A stretch of 64,000 nt of DNA from Salmonella enterica subsp. enterica serovar Typhimurium str. LT2 (GTDB lineage Bacteria > Pseudomonadota > Gammaproteobacteria > Enterobacterales > Enterobacteriaceae), in NCBI RefSeq assembly GCF_000006945.2, contig NC_003197.2, positions 2,666,001-2,730,000 on the forward strand, given 5' to 3'. Shown piece after piece: positions 55,691 through 64,000 of the stretch (position 1 is the stretch's first letter; every line of letters begins with the position of its first letter). The position numbers and the translations under genes are program-made. The notes beneath the pieces are model-generated. The model worked only from the letters and a program-made list of their open reading frames with translations. It was not told the origin of the DNA and did no database searches.

Positions 55691-55951
55691 ATGGCGCTGT
55701 TAATCACCAAAAAATGTATCAACTGCGATATGTGCGAGCCGGAGTGCCCGAATGAGGCGATTTCAATGGGCGACAGCATTTATGAAATTAACAGCGACAA
55801 ATGCACCGAGTGTGTAGGCCATTACGAAACGCCGACCTGTCAGAAAGTCTGCCCAATCCCCAATACGATTTTGCAGGATCCCGCCCATGTCGAAAGCGAA
55901 GAACAGTTGTGGGATAAGTTTGTTCTGATGCATCACGCAGATAAACTGTAA
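55691..55951 (+). CDS. yfhL: YfhL, 2[4Fe-4S] ferredoxin
   Basis: 86 residues. Two cluster motifs: CINCDMCEPECP and CTECVGHYETPTCQKVCP; the second has an insert of several residues between its cysteines, as in Allochromatium-type ferredoxins of low potential. Electron partner unknown. A short C-terminal helix follows. Full length. Confidence 0.95.
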   Translation: MALLITKKCINCDMCEPECPNEAISMGDSIYEINSDKCTECVGHYETPTCQKVCPIPNTILQDPAHVESEEQLWDKFVLMHHADKL

Positions 55952-55979
55952 GCGGGTTAACGTATTTCCAACGCAACAA

Positions 55980-56062
55980 TGTCTGATGGCGCTATGCTTA
56001 TCAGGCCGACAATATATCGGCCTGTAGGTCAGATAACGTGTTTACGCCGCCATCCGGCAAAT
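55980..56062. repeat. REP/BIME-like element between yfhL and acpS
   Basis: TGATGGCGCTATGCTTATCAGG, then ATCGGCCTGTAGG and ACGCCGCCATCCGGCAA in mixed orientations, filling the gap between two convergent genes. Confidence 0.65.
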
Positions 56063-56443
56063 CTAACTTTCCAGAATGACCGTAGCGCAGGCGTAATGGC
56101 GTTCATCGGCCAACGTGACATGCATGTGCGCCACACCGAGTTTTTCCGCCAGCGTTAACGCCTCGCCCCACAGCCGCAAACGTGGTTTTCCCAGCTCATC
56201 GTTAAACACTTCGAACTGATTGAACGCCAGACCGTTGCGGATGCCGGTGCCAAAAGCTTTCGCTGCCGCCTCTTTGACCGCAAAACGCTTGGCGAGAAAA
56301 CGCACCGGCTGCTGATGCGTCTCCCAGATAGCCCACTCGTTGTCACTGAGCACACGCCTTGCCAGACGTTCGCCGGAACGGGAGATCACTGCTTCAATGC
56401 GGGCAATCTCTACAATATCCGTTCCCAGGCCGAGAATCGCCAT
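56063..56443 (-). CDS. acpS: holo-[acyl-carrier-protein] synthase
   Basis: 126 residues. Transfers phosphopantetheine from CoA to acyl carrier protein. [12 protein letters not shown] at the N-terminus and [20 protein letters not shown] carry the Mg-binding Asp and Glu. Its ATG overlaps the pdxJ stop by one base (TAATG), so it is coupled to pdxJ, as in E. coli. Confidence 0.97.
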
Positions 56444-57174
56444 TAGCCGCGCGCTTCCAGCATCAAACGTTTCATTTCAGCCACCGCCTCTTTCAGCCCC
56501 GTCATCACTGCCCGACCAATAATGGCATGACCGATATTGAGCTCGTGCATTTCCGGCAGTGCGGCAATAGCTTTGACGTTATGGTAGGTCAGACCATGAC
56601 CCGCATTTACTTTTAGCCCCAGACGGGCCGCCAGGGTCGCGGCGCTGGCAATACGCGCCAGCTCTTTTGCCTGTTCCGCATCGGTTTCTGCGTTGGCGTA
56701 GCAGCCGGTATGGATTTCGATAAACGGCGCGCCGACTTCCGCCGCCGCGTTGATTTGCGTTTCATCGGCATCGATAAAGAGCGAAACCTGGATGCCAGCC
56801 GCCGCCAGGCGCGCACAGGCATCACGCATTTTATCGCGCTGTCCGGCCACATCCAGACCGCCTTCGGTGGTGACTTCCTGGCGTTTTTCCGGCACCAGAC
56901 AACAGAAATGCGGCCTGGTTTCTACGGCGATCGCCAGCATCTCTTCGGTCACCGCCATCTCCAGATTCATACGCGTATGCAGCGTCTGACGCAGAATGCG
57001 CACATCGCGATCGGTAATGTGGCGACGATCTTCGCGCAGGTGTACGGTAATGCCGTCCGCGCCTGCCTGTTCAGCAATAAACGCCGCCTGTACCGGATCC
57101 GGATAGTCGGTGCCGCGCGCATTACGTAACGTGGCAATGTGGTCAATATTGACGCCTAACAGTAATTCAGCCAT
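56443..57174 (-). CDS. pdxJ: pyridoxine 5'-phosphate synthase
   Basis: 243 residues, TIM barrel. Condenses 1-deoxyxylulose 5-phosphate with 3-amino-1-hydroxyacetone 1-phosphate to pyridoxine 5'-phosphate. [16 protein letters not shown] at the N-terminus, HLREDRRHI phosphate loop, and C-terminal GHAIIGRAV. Full length, 11 bases after recO. Confidence 0.97.
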
Positions 57175-57185
57175 GACAATCCTCG

Positions 57186-57914
57186 TTAATCTTTCTTCGT
57201 TTTTACTGTGCGTTTGGGCATAAATTGCCGGAACAGCTCCCGGCTTTTTAACGGTTTTCCCCCAAGATACGGCTTTAATGCCATACGGGTAAAGCGTTTA
57301 GCGGCACGCAGGGTATCTACATCCGGAAATTCCCGCGCCTCCAGCGCTTTCAGGTGCCGTCCGGTAAAGGTGTTGTTATCGATGACGACGCTGGCGAAAA
57401 AGCCTTTTTCTTCGCGGTAACGGTAGGTCATGGTGTCATCCACCCGTTCGCCGCTGCCTGCACAGTGGGTGAAATTGACGCCATACCCCAGATGACCCAG
57501 CAACGCCAGTTCGAAACGTCGCAACGCCGGTTCAGGCGAGCCGGTGGTTCCCGCCAGCGCCTGAATACAGTTCAGATAATCAAAAAAGAGTTCGGAGAAG
57601 CGCGTTTCATATTCCAGTACGCGAGAGAGGAGTTCGTTGATATACAGGCCGCTATAGAGCGTAATACCGCTTAACGGCAGCGCCAGAGAAACTGCCTCGG
57701 CGCTGCGCAGGGTTTTCACCTCGCCGCGTCCGCTGTAGCGTAACAATAACGGTGTAAAAGGCTGTAACGCGCCTTTCAAATTGGAACGTTTAGATCGCGC
57801 GCCTTTGGCGACAAGGCGCACTCGCCCCGATTCTTCCGTGAAGACGTCCAGCATCAGGCTGGTTTCGCTCCAGGGGCGACTGTGCAGGACAAATGCGCGC
57901 TGCCACCCTTCCAC
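57186..57914 (-). CDS. recO: RecO, recombination mediator
   Basis: 242 residues. N-terminal OB fold (1-80), helical C-terminal domain. With RecF and RecR it loads RecA on SSB-coated gaps and also anneals strands. No zinc-finger cysteines, as in the enteric protein. 11 bases after era in the rnc operon. Confidence 0.96.
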
Positions 57915-57925
57915 GCTGTGTTAAC

Positions 57926-58831
57926 TCACAGATCGTCTACGTAACCGAGACTGCGCAGAGCGCGTTCGTCATCGGCCCAGCCGGATTTCACTTTCACCCA
58001 CAGTTCCAGGTGTACCGGCGCTTCAAACATCTCCTGCATGTCTTTACGCGCTTCAATACCAATGGTTTTGATTTTGGCGCCTTTGTTGCCAATCACCATC
58101 TTCTTCTGCCCTTCGCGCTCGACGAGGATCAGCCCGTTGATATCATAGCCGCCGCGTTCGTTGGTAACAAAACGTTCAATCTCAACGGTAACGGAATACG
58201 GCAGCTCGGCGCCGAGAAAACGCATCAGCTTTTCACGGATGATTTCAGACGCCATAAAGCGCTGAGAGCGATCGGTGATGTAATCTTCCGGGAAGTGGTG
58301 AATCGCTTCCGGTAAATGTTTACGCACGATACCGGCAATGGTATCGACGTTCATACCCGTTTCAGCAGAGATCGGTACGATATCAAGAAAGTTCATCTGG
58401 CTTGCCAGGAACTGGAGGTGCGGCAGCAAATCGACTTTTTCCTGCACGTTATCCACCTTGTTAACGGCGAGAATAACCGGTGCTTTGCCATCGCGCAGTT
58501 TGTTCAGGACCATTTCGTCGTCCGGCGTCCAACGGGTGCCTTCCACAACGAAAATCACCAGCTCAACGTCGCCAATCGAACTGCTCGCCGCCTTATTCAT
58601 CAAACGGTTAATGGCGCGCTTTTCTTCCATATGCAGACCCGGGGTATCGACATAGATTGCCTGATACGGGCCTTCGGTATGAATACCGACAATGCGGTGG
58701 CGCGTGGTCTGCGCTTTACGGGAAGTGATCGAAATCTTCTGCCCAAGCAGTTTGTTCAGCAAGGTGGATTTGCCAACGTTCGGACGTCCGACGATGGCAA
58801 TAAATCCGCAGTAAGTTTTGTCAGTGCTCAT
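57926..58831 (-). CDS. era: Era GTPase
   Basis: 301 residues. Essential GTPase in 30S ribosome maturation. GTPase motifs GRPNVGKST, DTPG and NKVD in the first 170 residues; KH domain with GNKGAKIKTIGIEARKDM binding the 3' end of 16S rRNA. Overlaps rnc by four bases (ATGA), so the two are coupled. Confidence 0.97.
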   Translation of the reverse strand: MSTDKTYCGFIAIVGRPNVGKSTLLNKLLGQKISITSRKAQTTRHRIVGIHTEGPYQAIYVDTPGLHMEEKRAINRLMNKAASSSIGDVELVIFVVEGTRWTPDDEMVLNKLRDGKAPVILAVNKVDNVQEKVDLLPHLQFLASQMNFLDIVPISAETGMNVDTIAGIVRKHLPEAIHHFPEDYITDRSQRFMASEIIREKLMRFLGAELPYSVTVEIERFVTNERGGYDINGLILVEREGQKKMVIGNKGAKIKTIGIEARKDMQEMFEAPVHLELWVKVKSGWADDERALRSLGYVDDL

Positions 58832-59508
58832 TCCAACTCCAGTTTTTTCAGCGCCTGTTCGGCGGCAGCCTGCTCCGCCTTACGACGGCTGGAACCCGTG
58901 CCAACCACCGGTTCGCTCAGGCCGCTGACCTGGCAGTGGATAGTAAATTCCTGATCGTGCGCCTCGCCGCGTACCTGCACAACCAGGTAAGATGGCAGCG
59001 GCAGATGGCGACCCTGCAAATACTCCTGCAAGCGCGTTTTCGGATCTTTTTGTTTATCGCCCGGACTTATCTCATCCAGACGGGTTTTATACCAGTTAAG
59101 GATTAACTGCTCGACGGTCTGGATATTACTATCGAGAAATACTCCGCCGATTAACGCTTCAACGGTGTCCGCCAGAATGGACTCCCGACGGAATCCGCCG
59201 CTTTTTAATTCGCCCGGCCCTAAACGCAGGCACTCGCCTAAATCAAATTCACGGGCTAATTCCGCCAGCGTATTACCACGTACCAACGTGGCGCGCATAC
59301 GGCTCATATCTCCCTCATCCACCCGTGGAAAACGGTGATAAAGCGCGTTAGCGATAACGAAGCTCAGGATTGAATCGCCTAAAAATTCCAGGCGTTCGTT
59401 ATGTTTACTGCTGGCGCTGCGGTGAGTTAATGCCTGCTGCAACAGCTCCTGATGATTAAAAGTGTAGCCCAGCTTCCGTTGAAGCCGATTAATTACGATG
59501 GGGTTCAT
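58828..59508 (-). CDS. rnc: ribonuclease III
   Basis: 226 residues. Cuts double-stranded RNA, including rRNA precursors. Signature ERLEFLGDSILSF with metal-binding Glu and Asp, DTVEALIGGVFLD, and a C-terminal dsRNA-binding domain (about 155-226) ending KAEQAAAEQAL. The frame opens 19 codons earlier, but ATG 59508 gives the family's 226 residues. First gene of rnc-era-recO. Confidence 0.97.
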   Translation of the reverse strand: MNPIVINRLQRKLGYTFNHQELLQQALTHRSASSKHNERLEFLGDSILSFVIANALYHRFPRVDEGDMSRMRATLVRGNTLAELAREFDLGECLRLGPGELKSGGFRRESILADTVEALIGGVFLDSNIQTVEQLILNWYKTRLDEISPGDKQKDPKTRLQEYLQGRHLPLPSYLVVQVRGEAHDQEFTIHCQVSGLSEPVVGTGSSRRKAEQAAAEQALKKLELE

Positions 59509-59541
59509 GCGATACCAATAAATGAATGCGTCAACAATCCA

Positions 59542-59632
59542 GCACACGAAACAGACCTGATACACGTCATCTGTCCTGCCGCATCGCTGCAGCGGAAAGA
59601 AGGTTGTCTATAACCAACGCTGTTTCGTGTGC
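59542..59632 (-). promoter_or_regulatory. rnc leader stem-loop, probable RNase III autoregulation site
   Basis: GCACACGAAACAG (59542-59554) and CTGTTTCGTGTGC (59620-59632) are perfect 13-base arms in the leader of rnc, with further pairing possible between them. In E. coli RNase III cuts such a stem in its own leader and lowers expression of the operon. Confidence 0.8.
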
Positions 59633-59781
59633 CGTGGCGACCAAACGGCGCCAACCTAAAACTTCGGGGGAATATTCTATACACAACGACAGGGGATGTC
59701 GTTAGTCTTAGGGAATTTATCCAGGAAATAATTCACGCTGCCGCTAAAAAGACGGCAGCGTGAACGATCATTTCATCACAG

Positions 59782-60756
59782 TTAGTGAATACCGCCGATA
59801 CGACTCAGGCGTACGCCTGTCGGCCACTCCCCTTCCTGCTTGTCAAAGCTCATCCAGATAGCGACCGCTTTACCGACCAGATTCGCTTCCGGAACAAATC
59901 CCCAGTAACGGCTATCCGCGCTGTTATCGCGGTTGTCGCCCATCATGAAATATTGTCCCGGCGGTACAACCCAGGTCGCCAGCGGTTGTCCTGGCTGTTG
60001 GTAATACATGCCCAACTGATCCTGAGCTATCGGCACCATCAGGATGCGGTGCGTCACATCGCCCAACGTCTCTTTACGTTCGGTCAGGCGAATGCCGTTT
60101 TCTTTCGTCTCGTTTAGCGGAACTTCAAAAAAACCGCTGGTCGCTTCTCCGCCGTTACGGCGGGCAAAAGTCTGTACAAAATCGCTCGGCTCAACGTTAG
60201 AGTAGGTAACCGGCAGCGCATTTTCGCACGCCTGACCGGAGCTACAGCCAGGCTGAATCGTCACCTCTTTCGCAACCGGATCATAAGTGATTTTATCGCC
60301 CGGCAAACCGACGGCGCGTTTGATGTAATCTAACTTAGGATCTTCCGGATATTTAAATACCACAATATCCCCGCGCTTTGGATGACCGGTCTCAATCAGG
60401 GTTTTCTGGTAGATCGGATCTTTAATGCCGTAGGCAAATTTTTCCACCAGAATAAAATCGCCGATAAGCAGTGTCGGCATCATTGAGCCTGACGGGATCT
60501 GAAAGGGTTCATAAAGAAATGAACGAACGATCAGAACGATCGCCAGAACCGGGAAAACCGACGCCCCAGTCTCCAGCCAGCCCGGCTTAGGCGCCACTTT
60601 ATTGAGCGTAGCGTTATCCAGCGCATCTCCCGACGCCGTTTGCGCGGCAGCCTGGCGCGCCCGACGTTTTGGCGCGAAAACAAACTTATCAACGCACCAT
60701 AAAATGCCCGTCACCAGTGTGGCTATCACCAGAATCAGGGCAAACATGTTCGCCAT
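59782..60756 (-). CDS. lepB: signal peptidase I
   Basis: 324 residues. Two N-terminal membrane segments (about 4-22 and 65-80) and a periplasmic Ser/Lys protease domain. Nucleophile Ser91 in PSGSMMPTL and general base Lys146 in KRAVGLPGD; C-terminal GDNRDNSADSRYWG. Removes signal peptides of exported proteins. 16 bases downstream of lepA. Confidence 0.97.
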   Translation of the reverse strand: MANMFALILVIATLVTGILWCVDKFVFAPKRRARQAAAQTASGDALDNATLNKVAPKPGWLETGASVFPVLAIVLIVRSFLYEPFQIPSGSMMPTLLIGDFILVEKFAYGIKDPIYQKTLIETGHPKRGDIVVFKYPEDPKLDYIKRAVGLPGDKITYDPVAKEVTIQPGCSSGQACENALPVTYSNVEPSDFVQTFARRNGGEATSGFFEVPLNETKENGIRLTERKETLGDVTHRILMVPIAQDQLGMYYQQPGQPLATWVVPPGQYFMMGDNRDNSADSRYWGFVPEANLVGKAVAIWMSFDKQEGEWPTGVRLSRIGGIH

Positions 60757-60772
60757 GCCAACTCCTTAGGGA

Positions 60773-62572
60773 TTATTTATTGTCTTTACCGACATGCAGA
60801 ATGGCGAGGAACGCTTCCTGAGGCAGCTCGACGTTACCGATCTGCTTCATGCGTTTCTTACCTTCTTTCTGTTTCTGCAGCAGTTTTTTCTTACGACTGA
60901 TATCGCCGCCGTAGCACTTCGCCAGCACGTTTTTACGTAACTGTTTTACCGTCGAACGGGCAATAATATGCGTACCAATCGCCGCCTGAATCGCGATATC
61001 AAACTGCTGGCGTGGGATCAAATCTTTCATCTTCTCCACCAGCTCGCGACCACGGCTTTGCGAGTTATCACGGTGCGTGATCAGCGCCAGCGCATCGACA
61101 CGCTCGTTGTTGATTAACACATCAACACGCACCATATCGGAAGCCTGGAAGCGCTTGAAGTTATAATCCAGAGACGCATAGCCGCGCGACGTTGATTTCA
61201 GACGGTCAAAGAAGTCGAGCACCACTTCCGCCATCGGGATTTCATAGGTCAACGCGACCTGGTTACCGTGATACACCATGTTAGTTTGTACGCCGCGTTT
61301 CTCAATACACAGCGTAATAACGTTACCTAAATAGGCTTGTGGTAACAGCATATGACATTCGGCGATAGGCTCGCGCAGTTCATAAATGTTATTCAACGGC
61401 GGCAGCTTGGAGGGGCTATCAACATAGATAGTCTCTTTCGCCGTTGTTTCTACTTCATACACCACGGTCGGCGCAGTGGTGATCAGATCCAGATCGTATT
61501 CGCGTTCCAGACGCTCCTGAATGATCTCCATGTGCAACAGGCCGAGGAAGCCGCAGCGGAAACCAAAGCCCAGCGCCGAGGAGCTTTCCGGTTCATAAAA
61601 CAGTGAGGCATCGTTCAGGCTCAGCTTGCCGAGCGCGTCGCGGAAACTTTCATAATCGTCGGAGCTGACCGGGAACAGACCTGCATAGACCTGCGGTTTC
61701 ACCTTCTTAAAGCCCGGCAACGCTTTTTCCGCTGGGTTACGCGCTGAGGTTAAGGTATCGCCAACCGGCGCGCCGAGGATATCTTTAATGGCGCAGACCA
61801 GCCAGCCTACTTCGCCGCACTTCAGCTCGGTACGATCAACCTGTTTTGGCGTGAAGATCCCCAGGCGGTCAGCGTTGTAGGTCTGCCCGGTGCTCATCAC
61901 TTTAATTTTGTCGCCTTTACGCATGGTGCCGTTTTTAATACGCACCAGCGATACCACGCCCAGGTAGTTATCGAACCAGGAGTCAATAATCAGCGCCTGC
62001 AGCGGGCCGTCCGGATCGCCTTGCGGCGGCGGGATATCGCGCACCAGGCGTTCCAGAACATCCGTCACGCCGACACCCGTTTTGGCGGAGCAGCGTACCG
62101 CGTCCGTCGCATCGATACCGACAATGTCTTCGATTTCTTCCGCCACACGCTCCGGATCGGCGGCCGGCAGGTCAATCTTGTTAAGCACCGGCACCACTTC
62201 AAGATCCATTTCCATCGCGGTGTAGCAGTTCGCCAACGTTTGCGCTTCTACGCCCTGGCCGGCATCCACCACCAGCAGCGCGCCCTCGCAGGCGGCTAAC
62301 GAACGGGAAACTTCATAGGAAAAGTCAACGTGTCCCGGCGTGTCGATAAAGTTCAGTTGATAAGTTTCACCATCAGACGCTTTAAAATCCAGCGTCACAC
62401 TCTGGGCTTTAATAGTAATACCGCGCTCACGCTCAAGATCCATCGAATCAAGTACCTGAGCTTCCATTTCACGGTCAGACAGGCCACCGCAGATTTGGAT
62501 AATACGGTCAGACAGCGTCGATTTACCGTGGTCAATGTGAGCAATGATGGAGAAATTTCTTATGTTCTTCAT
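60773..62572 (-). CDS. lepA: LepA (EF-4), translational GTPase
   Basis: 599 residues. Elongation-factor-like GTPase involved in 30S biogenesis and translation. AHIDHGKST (G1), [10 protein letters not shown] (G2), DTPGHVDF (G3), NKIDLP (G4); EF-G-like domains III and V and the unique C-terminal domain with [23 protein letters not shown] basic helix. First gene of lepA-lepB. Upstream lies prophage-like DNA instead of rseC, which would precede it in E. coli. Confidence 0.97.
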
Positions 62573-63000
62573 AAATATGAATTTTTCAACTCGCTATGCT
62601 GATAAATTTTTCTTGATGGACACAGCGGTGGACATTCCACAATAACTACCCCATCAACGACTGGCGTGCATATTACACTGTAGCTTTGAAATCGTCAGCA
62701 TACGATCTGCTGATCAACATACGATGTTACATCACAATAGAGGTCTATACGATCTATAAACCTATAAACACGGTTACAGTCAGTCCTGACTAAACAGCAG
62801 CCGGCCTACCGCAGTCACGTTCTTGCAGACAACGTGACTGCGGTAATCCATCCCACCGGATTGTCTTCAAATTCTCCATGTTGCTGAATCGGCTAACAGC
62901 TTCTTAAACGATCGGTATTAGGCTAGGTTCTAAATCTTGCCTGAATGAAAATAAATGTAATAATGATAGCTTGGTATTGACATATAGATTGAAAAAGCGC
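62573..63000. other. junction between lepA and prophage-like DNA
   Basis: 428 bases without a recognised gene. The lepA-proximal part should hold the lepA promoter. Composition becomes strongly AT-rich after about 62900. The region fits the left end of prophage Gifsy-1, which from memory lies next to lepA in Typhimurium; the attachment core could not be identified without the other end. Confidence 0.6.
62807..62845. repeat. 15-bp-arm perfect inverted repeat at the junction
   Basis: TACCGCAGTCACGTT and AACGTGACTGCGGTA around a 9-base spacer. No T-run on either side, so a simple rho-independent terminator is unlikely. Confidence 0.7.
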
Positions 63001-64000
63001 ATGAAAATAGGATTCCAACCAGCCATATTGCAATATGCATATACAAGTAACGAGGCGACATCAAACCTTGAGTTATTAAATAAATGGAGAATAGAATCCC
63101 CAGATATTGAGAAGGAGGAGCGTAATAGTATTTACGACAAAATAATAGAAGCAAATCATACCGGGAGCTTATCAATTACTGCTCATCATGTTACCTCTAT
63201 TCCGGTATTTCCTGATAATTTATCCGAATTGAATTTATCTTCATGCTATACACTGGAGTCTATTCCAAATCTTCCTGATGGGTTAAAAAGTTTAACTATA
63301 TCTGGAAATCAGACCATTAAAATTTCATATTTCCCAGATAGCTTAGAGTCACTATCTATAGATATGCAGGCATATGAAGAAAATTATACTTTCCCCGCAT
63401 TACCTTATGGATTAAAGAGTTTTACTGCATGCTATGGTAAATTTTTGCCTCCCCTTCCTCCGCATCTATCTTCTTTGTCATTGCAAAATTTCTCTGAAAT
63501 ATTATGTGCTGAGTTACCATATAAATTAGATAAATTAGATTTACAAAATTGCCCTTTCTTGCCATTAATGAAAATGTTACCTGAGGAGTTAAAAGAACTA
63601 AGTATTGAACTTATACGAACAGTTCCCGGTACTGTTATAGATGATATTTTGCCTGATAAGCTAAAAAAATTAAGTATCAACTTTTGTGATAATATTAAAC
63701 TTCCAGTTAAGCTTCCTGTTAATTTAAAGTCTATCAATTTATCCTCAAGGACCCCTATTGCATGGGAAATACCAACCTGCAATCTGCCTGCACATATAGA
63801 TATTAGTACCGATGGTTATGTTAAGCTTAATCCTGAATTTCTTACCAGGAGTGATATTACCTTTAGTAACAAACCTGCAGGAGATGTGTTAAGTTTTCAG
63901 CCTGGAGATGTGGTTTATGGTTTATGTAAGGCAAGAGATCGAGTAAATACTTTAGTTAATTCGTTATATTATTTTTCAAAAAAAGATATTATTATTCAAA
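63001..64000 (+). CDS. gogB: GogB, leucine-rich-repeat type III effector, 3' end outside window
   Basis: The first 333 codons are present and the frame is open to the window end. N-terminal ~55 residues contain MKIGFQPAILQYAYTSNEAT, with no signal peptide, as in type III secreted proteins. From about residue 65 there are repeated units of the form LP..L..L.IS (LPDGLKSLTISGN, FPDSLESLSID, LPYGLKSFTA, LPPHLSSLSLQN, LPYKLDKLDLQN, LPEELKELSIE, LPDKLKKLSIN, LPVNLKSINLSS), the IpaH/SlrP type of bacterial repeat. Next to lepA this matches Gifsy-1 GogB, an effector that dampens NF-kB signalling through host Skp1 and FBXO22. The DNA is much more AT-rich than its neighbours. The start has only a weak ribosome site. 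Confidence 0.82.
   Translation, partial: MKIGFQPAILQYAYTSNEATSNLELLNKWRIESPDIEKEERNSIYDKIIEANHTGSLSITAHHVTSIPVFPDNLSELNLSSCYTLESIPNLPDGLKSLTISGNQTIKISYFPDSLESLSIDMQAYEENYTFPALPYGLKSFTACYGKFLPPLPPHLSSLSLQNFSEILCAELPYKLDKLDLQNCPFLPLMKMLPEELKELSIELIRTVPGTVIDDILPDKLKKLSINFCDNIKLPVKLPVNLKSINLSSRTPIAWEIPTCNLPAHIDISTDGYVKLNPEFLTRSDITFSNKPAGDVLSFQPGDVVYGLCKARDRVNTLVNSLYYFSKKDIIIQ

Noticed and set aside
62930..63175. An 81-codon open frame on the - strand upstream of and into gogB
   Set aside because: AT-rich DNA gives hydrophobic frames by chance; no ribosome site or promoter seen and it overlaps the gogB start.
63432..63782. A 116-codon open frame on the - strand
   Set aside because: Antisense to the leucine-rich repeats of gogB; its repeats mirror theirs.
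1..64000. tRNA genes, CRISPR arrays and insertion sequences
   Set aside because: No cloverleaf with a T-loop GGTTCRANTCC, no regularly spaced repeats and no transposase frame were seen; the only dispersed repeats are REP/BIME units and the element described near the isc genes.

Overview
The window is chromosomal DNA of an enteric bacterium, almost certainly Salmonella enterica and most like serovar Typhimurium. Gene order largely follows the Escherichia coli pbpC-to-lepA stretch. It adds genes typical of Salmonella: asrABC (anaerobic sulfite reductase), a cadCBA-dtpC block between hmpA and glnB, a murQP locus beside yfhH, a panE-like/OFA-transporter/LysR cluster, and at the right end an AT-rich leucine-rich-repeat gene matching gogB of prophage Gifsy-1. 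All identifications come from reading the sequence and from memory of the families; no database was searched.

Layout. 1-7.7 kb: pbpC (3' end outside the window), the alpha-2-macroglobulin lipoprotein gene yfhM, and sseA. 7.7-9.2 kb: an accessory patch with two identical REP-containing direct repeats around an unrecognised 222-residue gene, then a type I toxin-antitoxin unit recognised as timP/timR (the old ryfA locus). 9.2-18.3 kb: sseB, pepB, the iron-sulfur cluster assembly genes iscRSUA-hscBA-fdx-iscX with twin IscR operators, and trmJ. 18.4-23.3 kb: suhB, yfhR, asrABC. 23.3-27.5 kb: a zevAB-like metal uptake pair, csiE, and hcaT without its hca operon. 27.7-37.6 kb: glyA and hmpA divergent around PurR and NsrR sites, then the lysine decarboxylation acid-resistance system cadC-cadBA with the peptide transporter dtpC. 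37.7-42.2 kb: glnB, glrR, qseG, glrK and the sRNA glmY, which has a sigma-54 promoter and GlrR sites. 42.2-49.2 kb: purL, mltF, tadA, pgpC (yfhB). 49.2-55.9 kb: murP, murQ, yfhH, the panE-like/MFS/LysR cluster and yfhL. 56-62.6 kb: acpS-pdxJ-recO-era-rnc and lepB-lepA. 62.6-64 kb: the junction with prophage-like DNA and gogB, which runs off the end.

Several neighbours form circuits. GlrK/QseG/GlrR lie beside their target glmY. IscR represses its own operon through two abutting sites. CadC lies next to the cadBA operon it activates. YfhH, an RpiR-type regulator, is divergent from murQP. RNase III is encoded behind a leader able to form a long stem that it probably cuts itself. The least described elements are the 222-residue gene with its flanking repeats, the decayed copy of the timP leader on its left, the panE-like cluster, and a perfect 15-bp-arm inverted repeat at the lepA/gogB junction. 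No tRNA, rRNA, CRISPR array or insertion sequence was seen.
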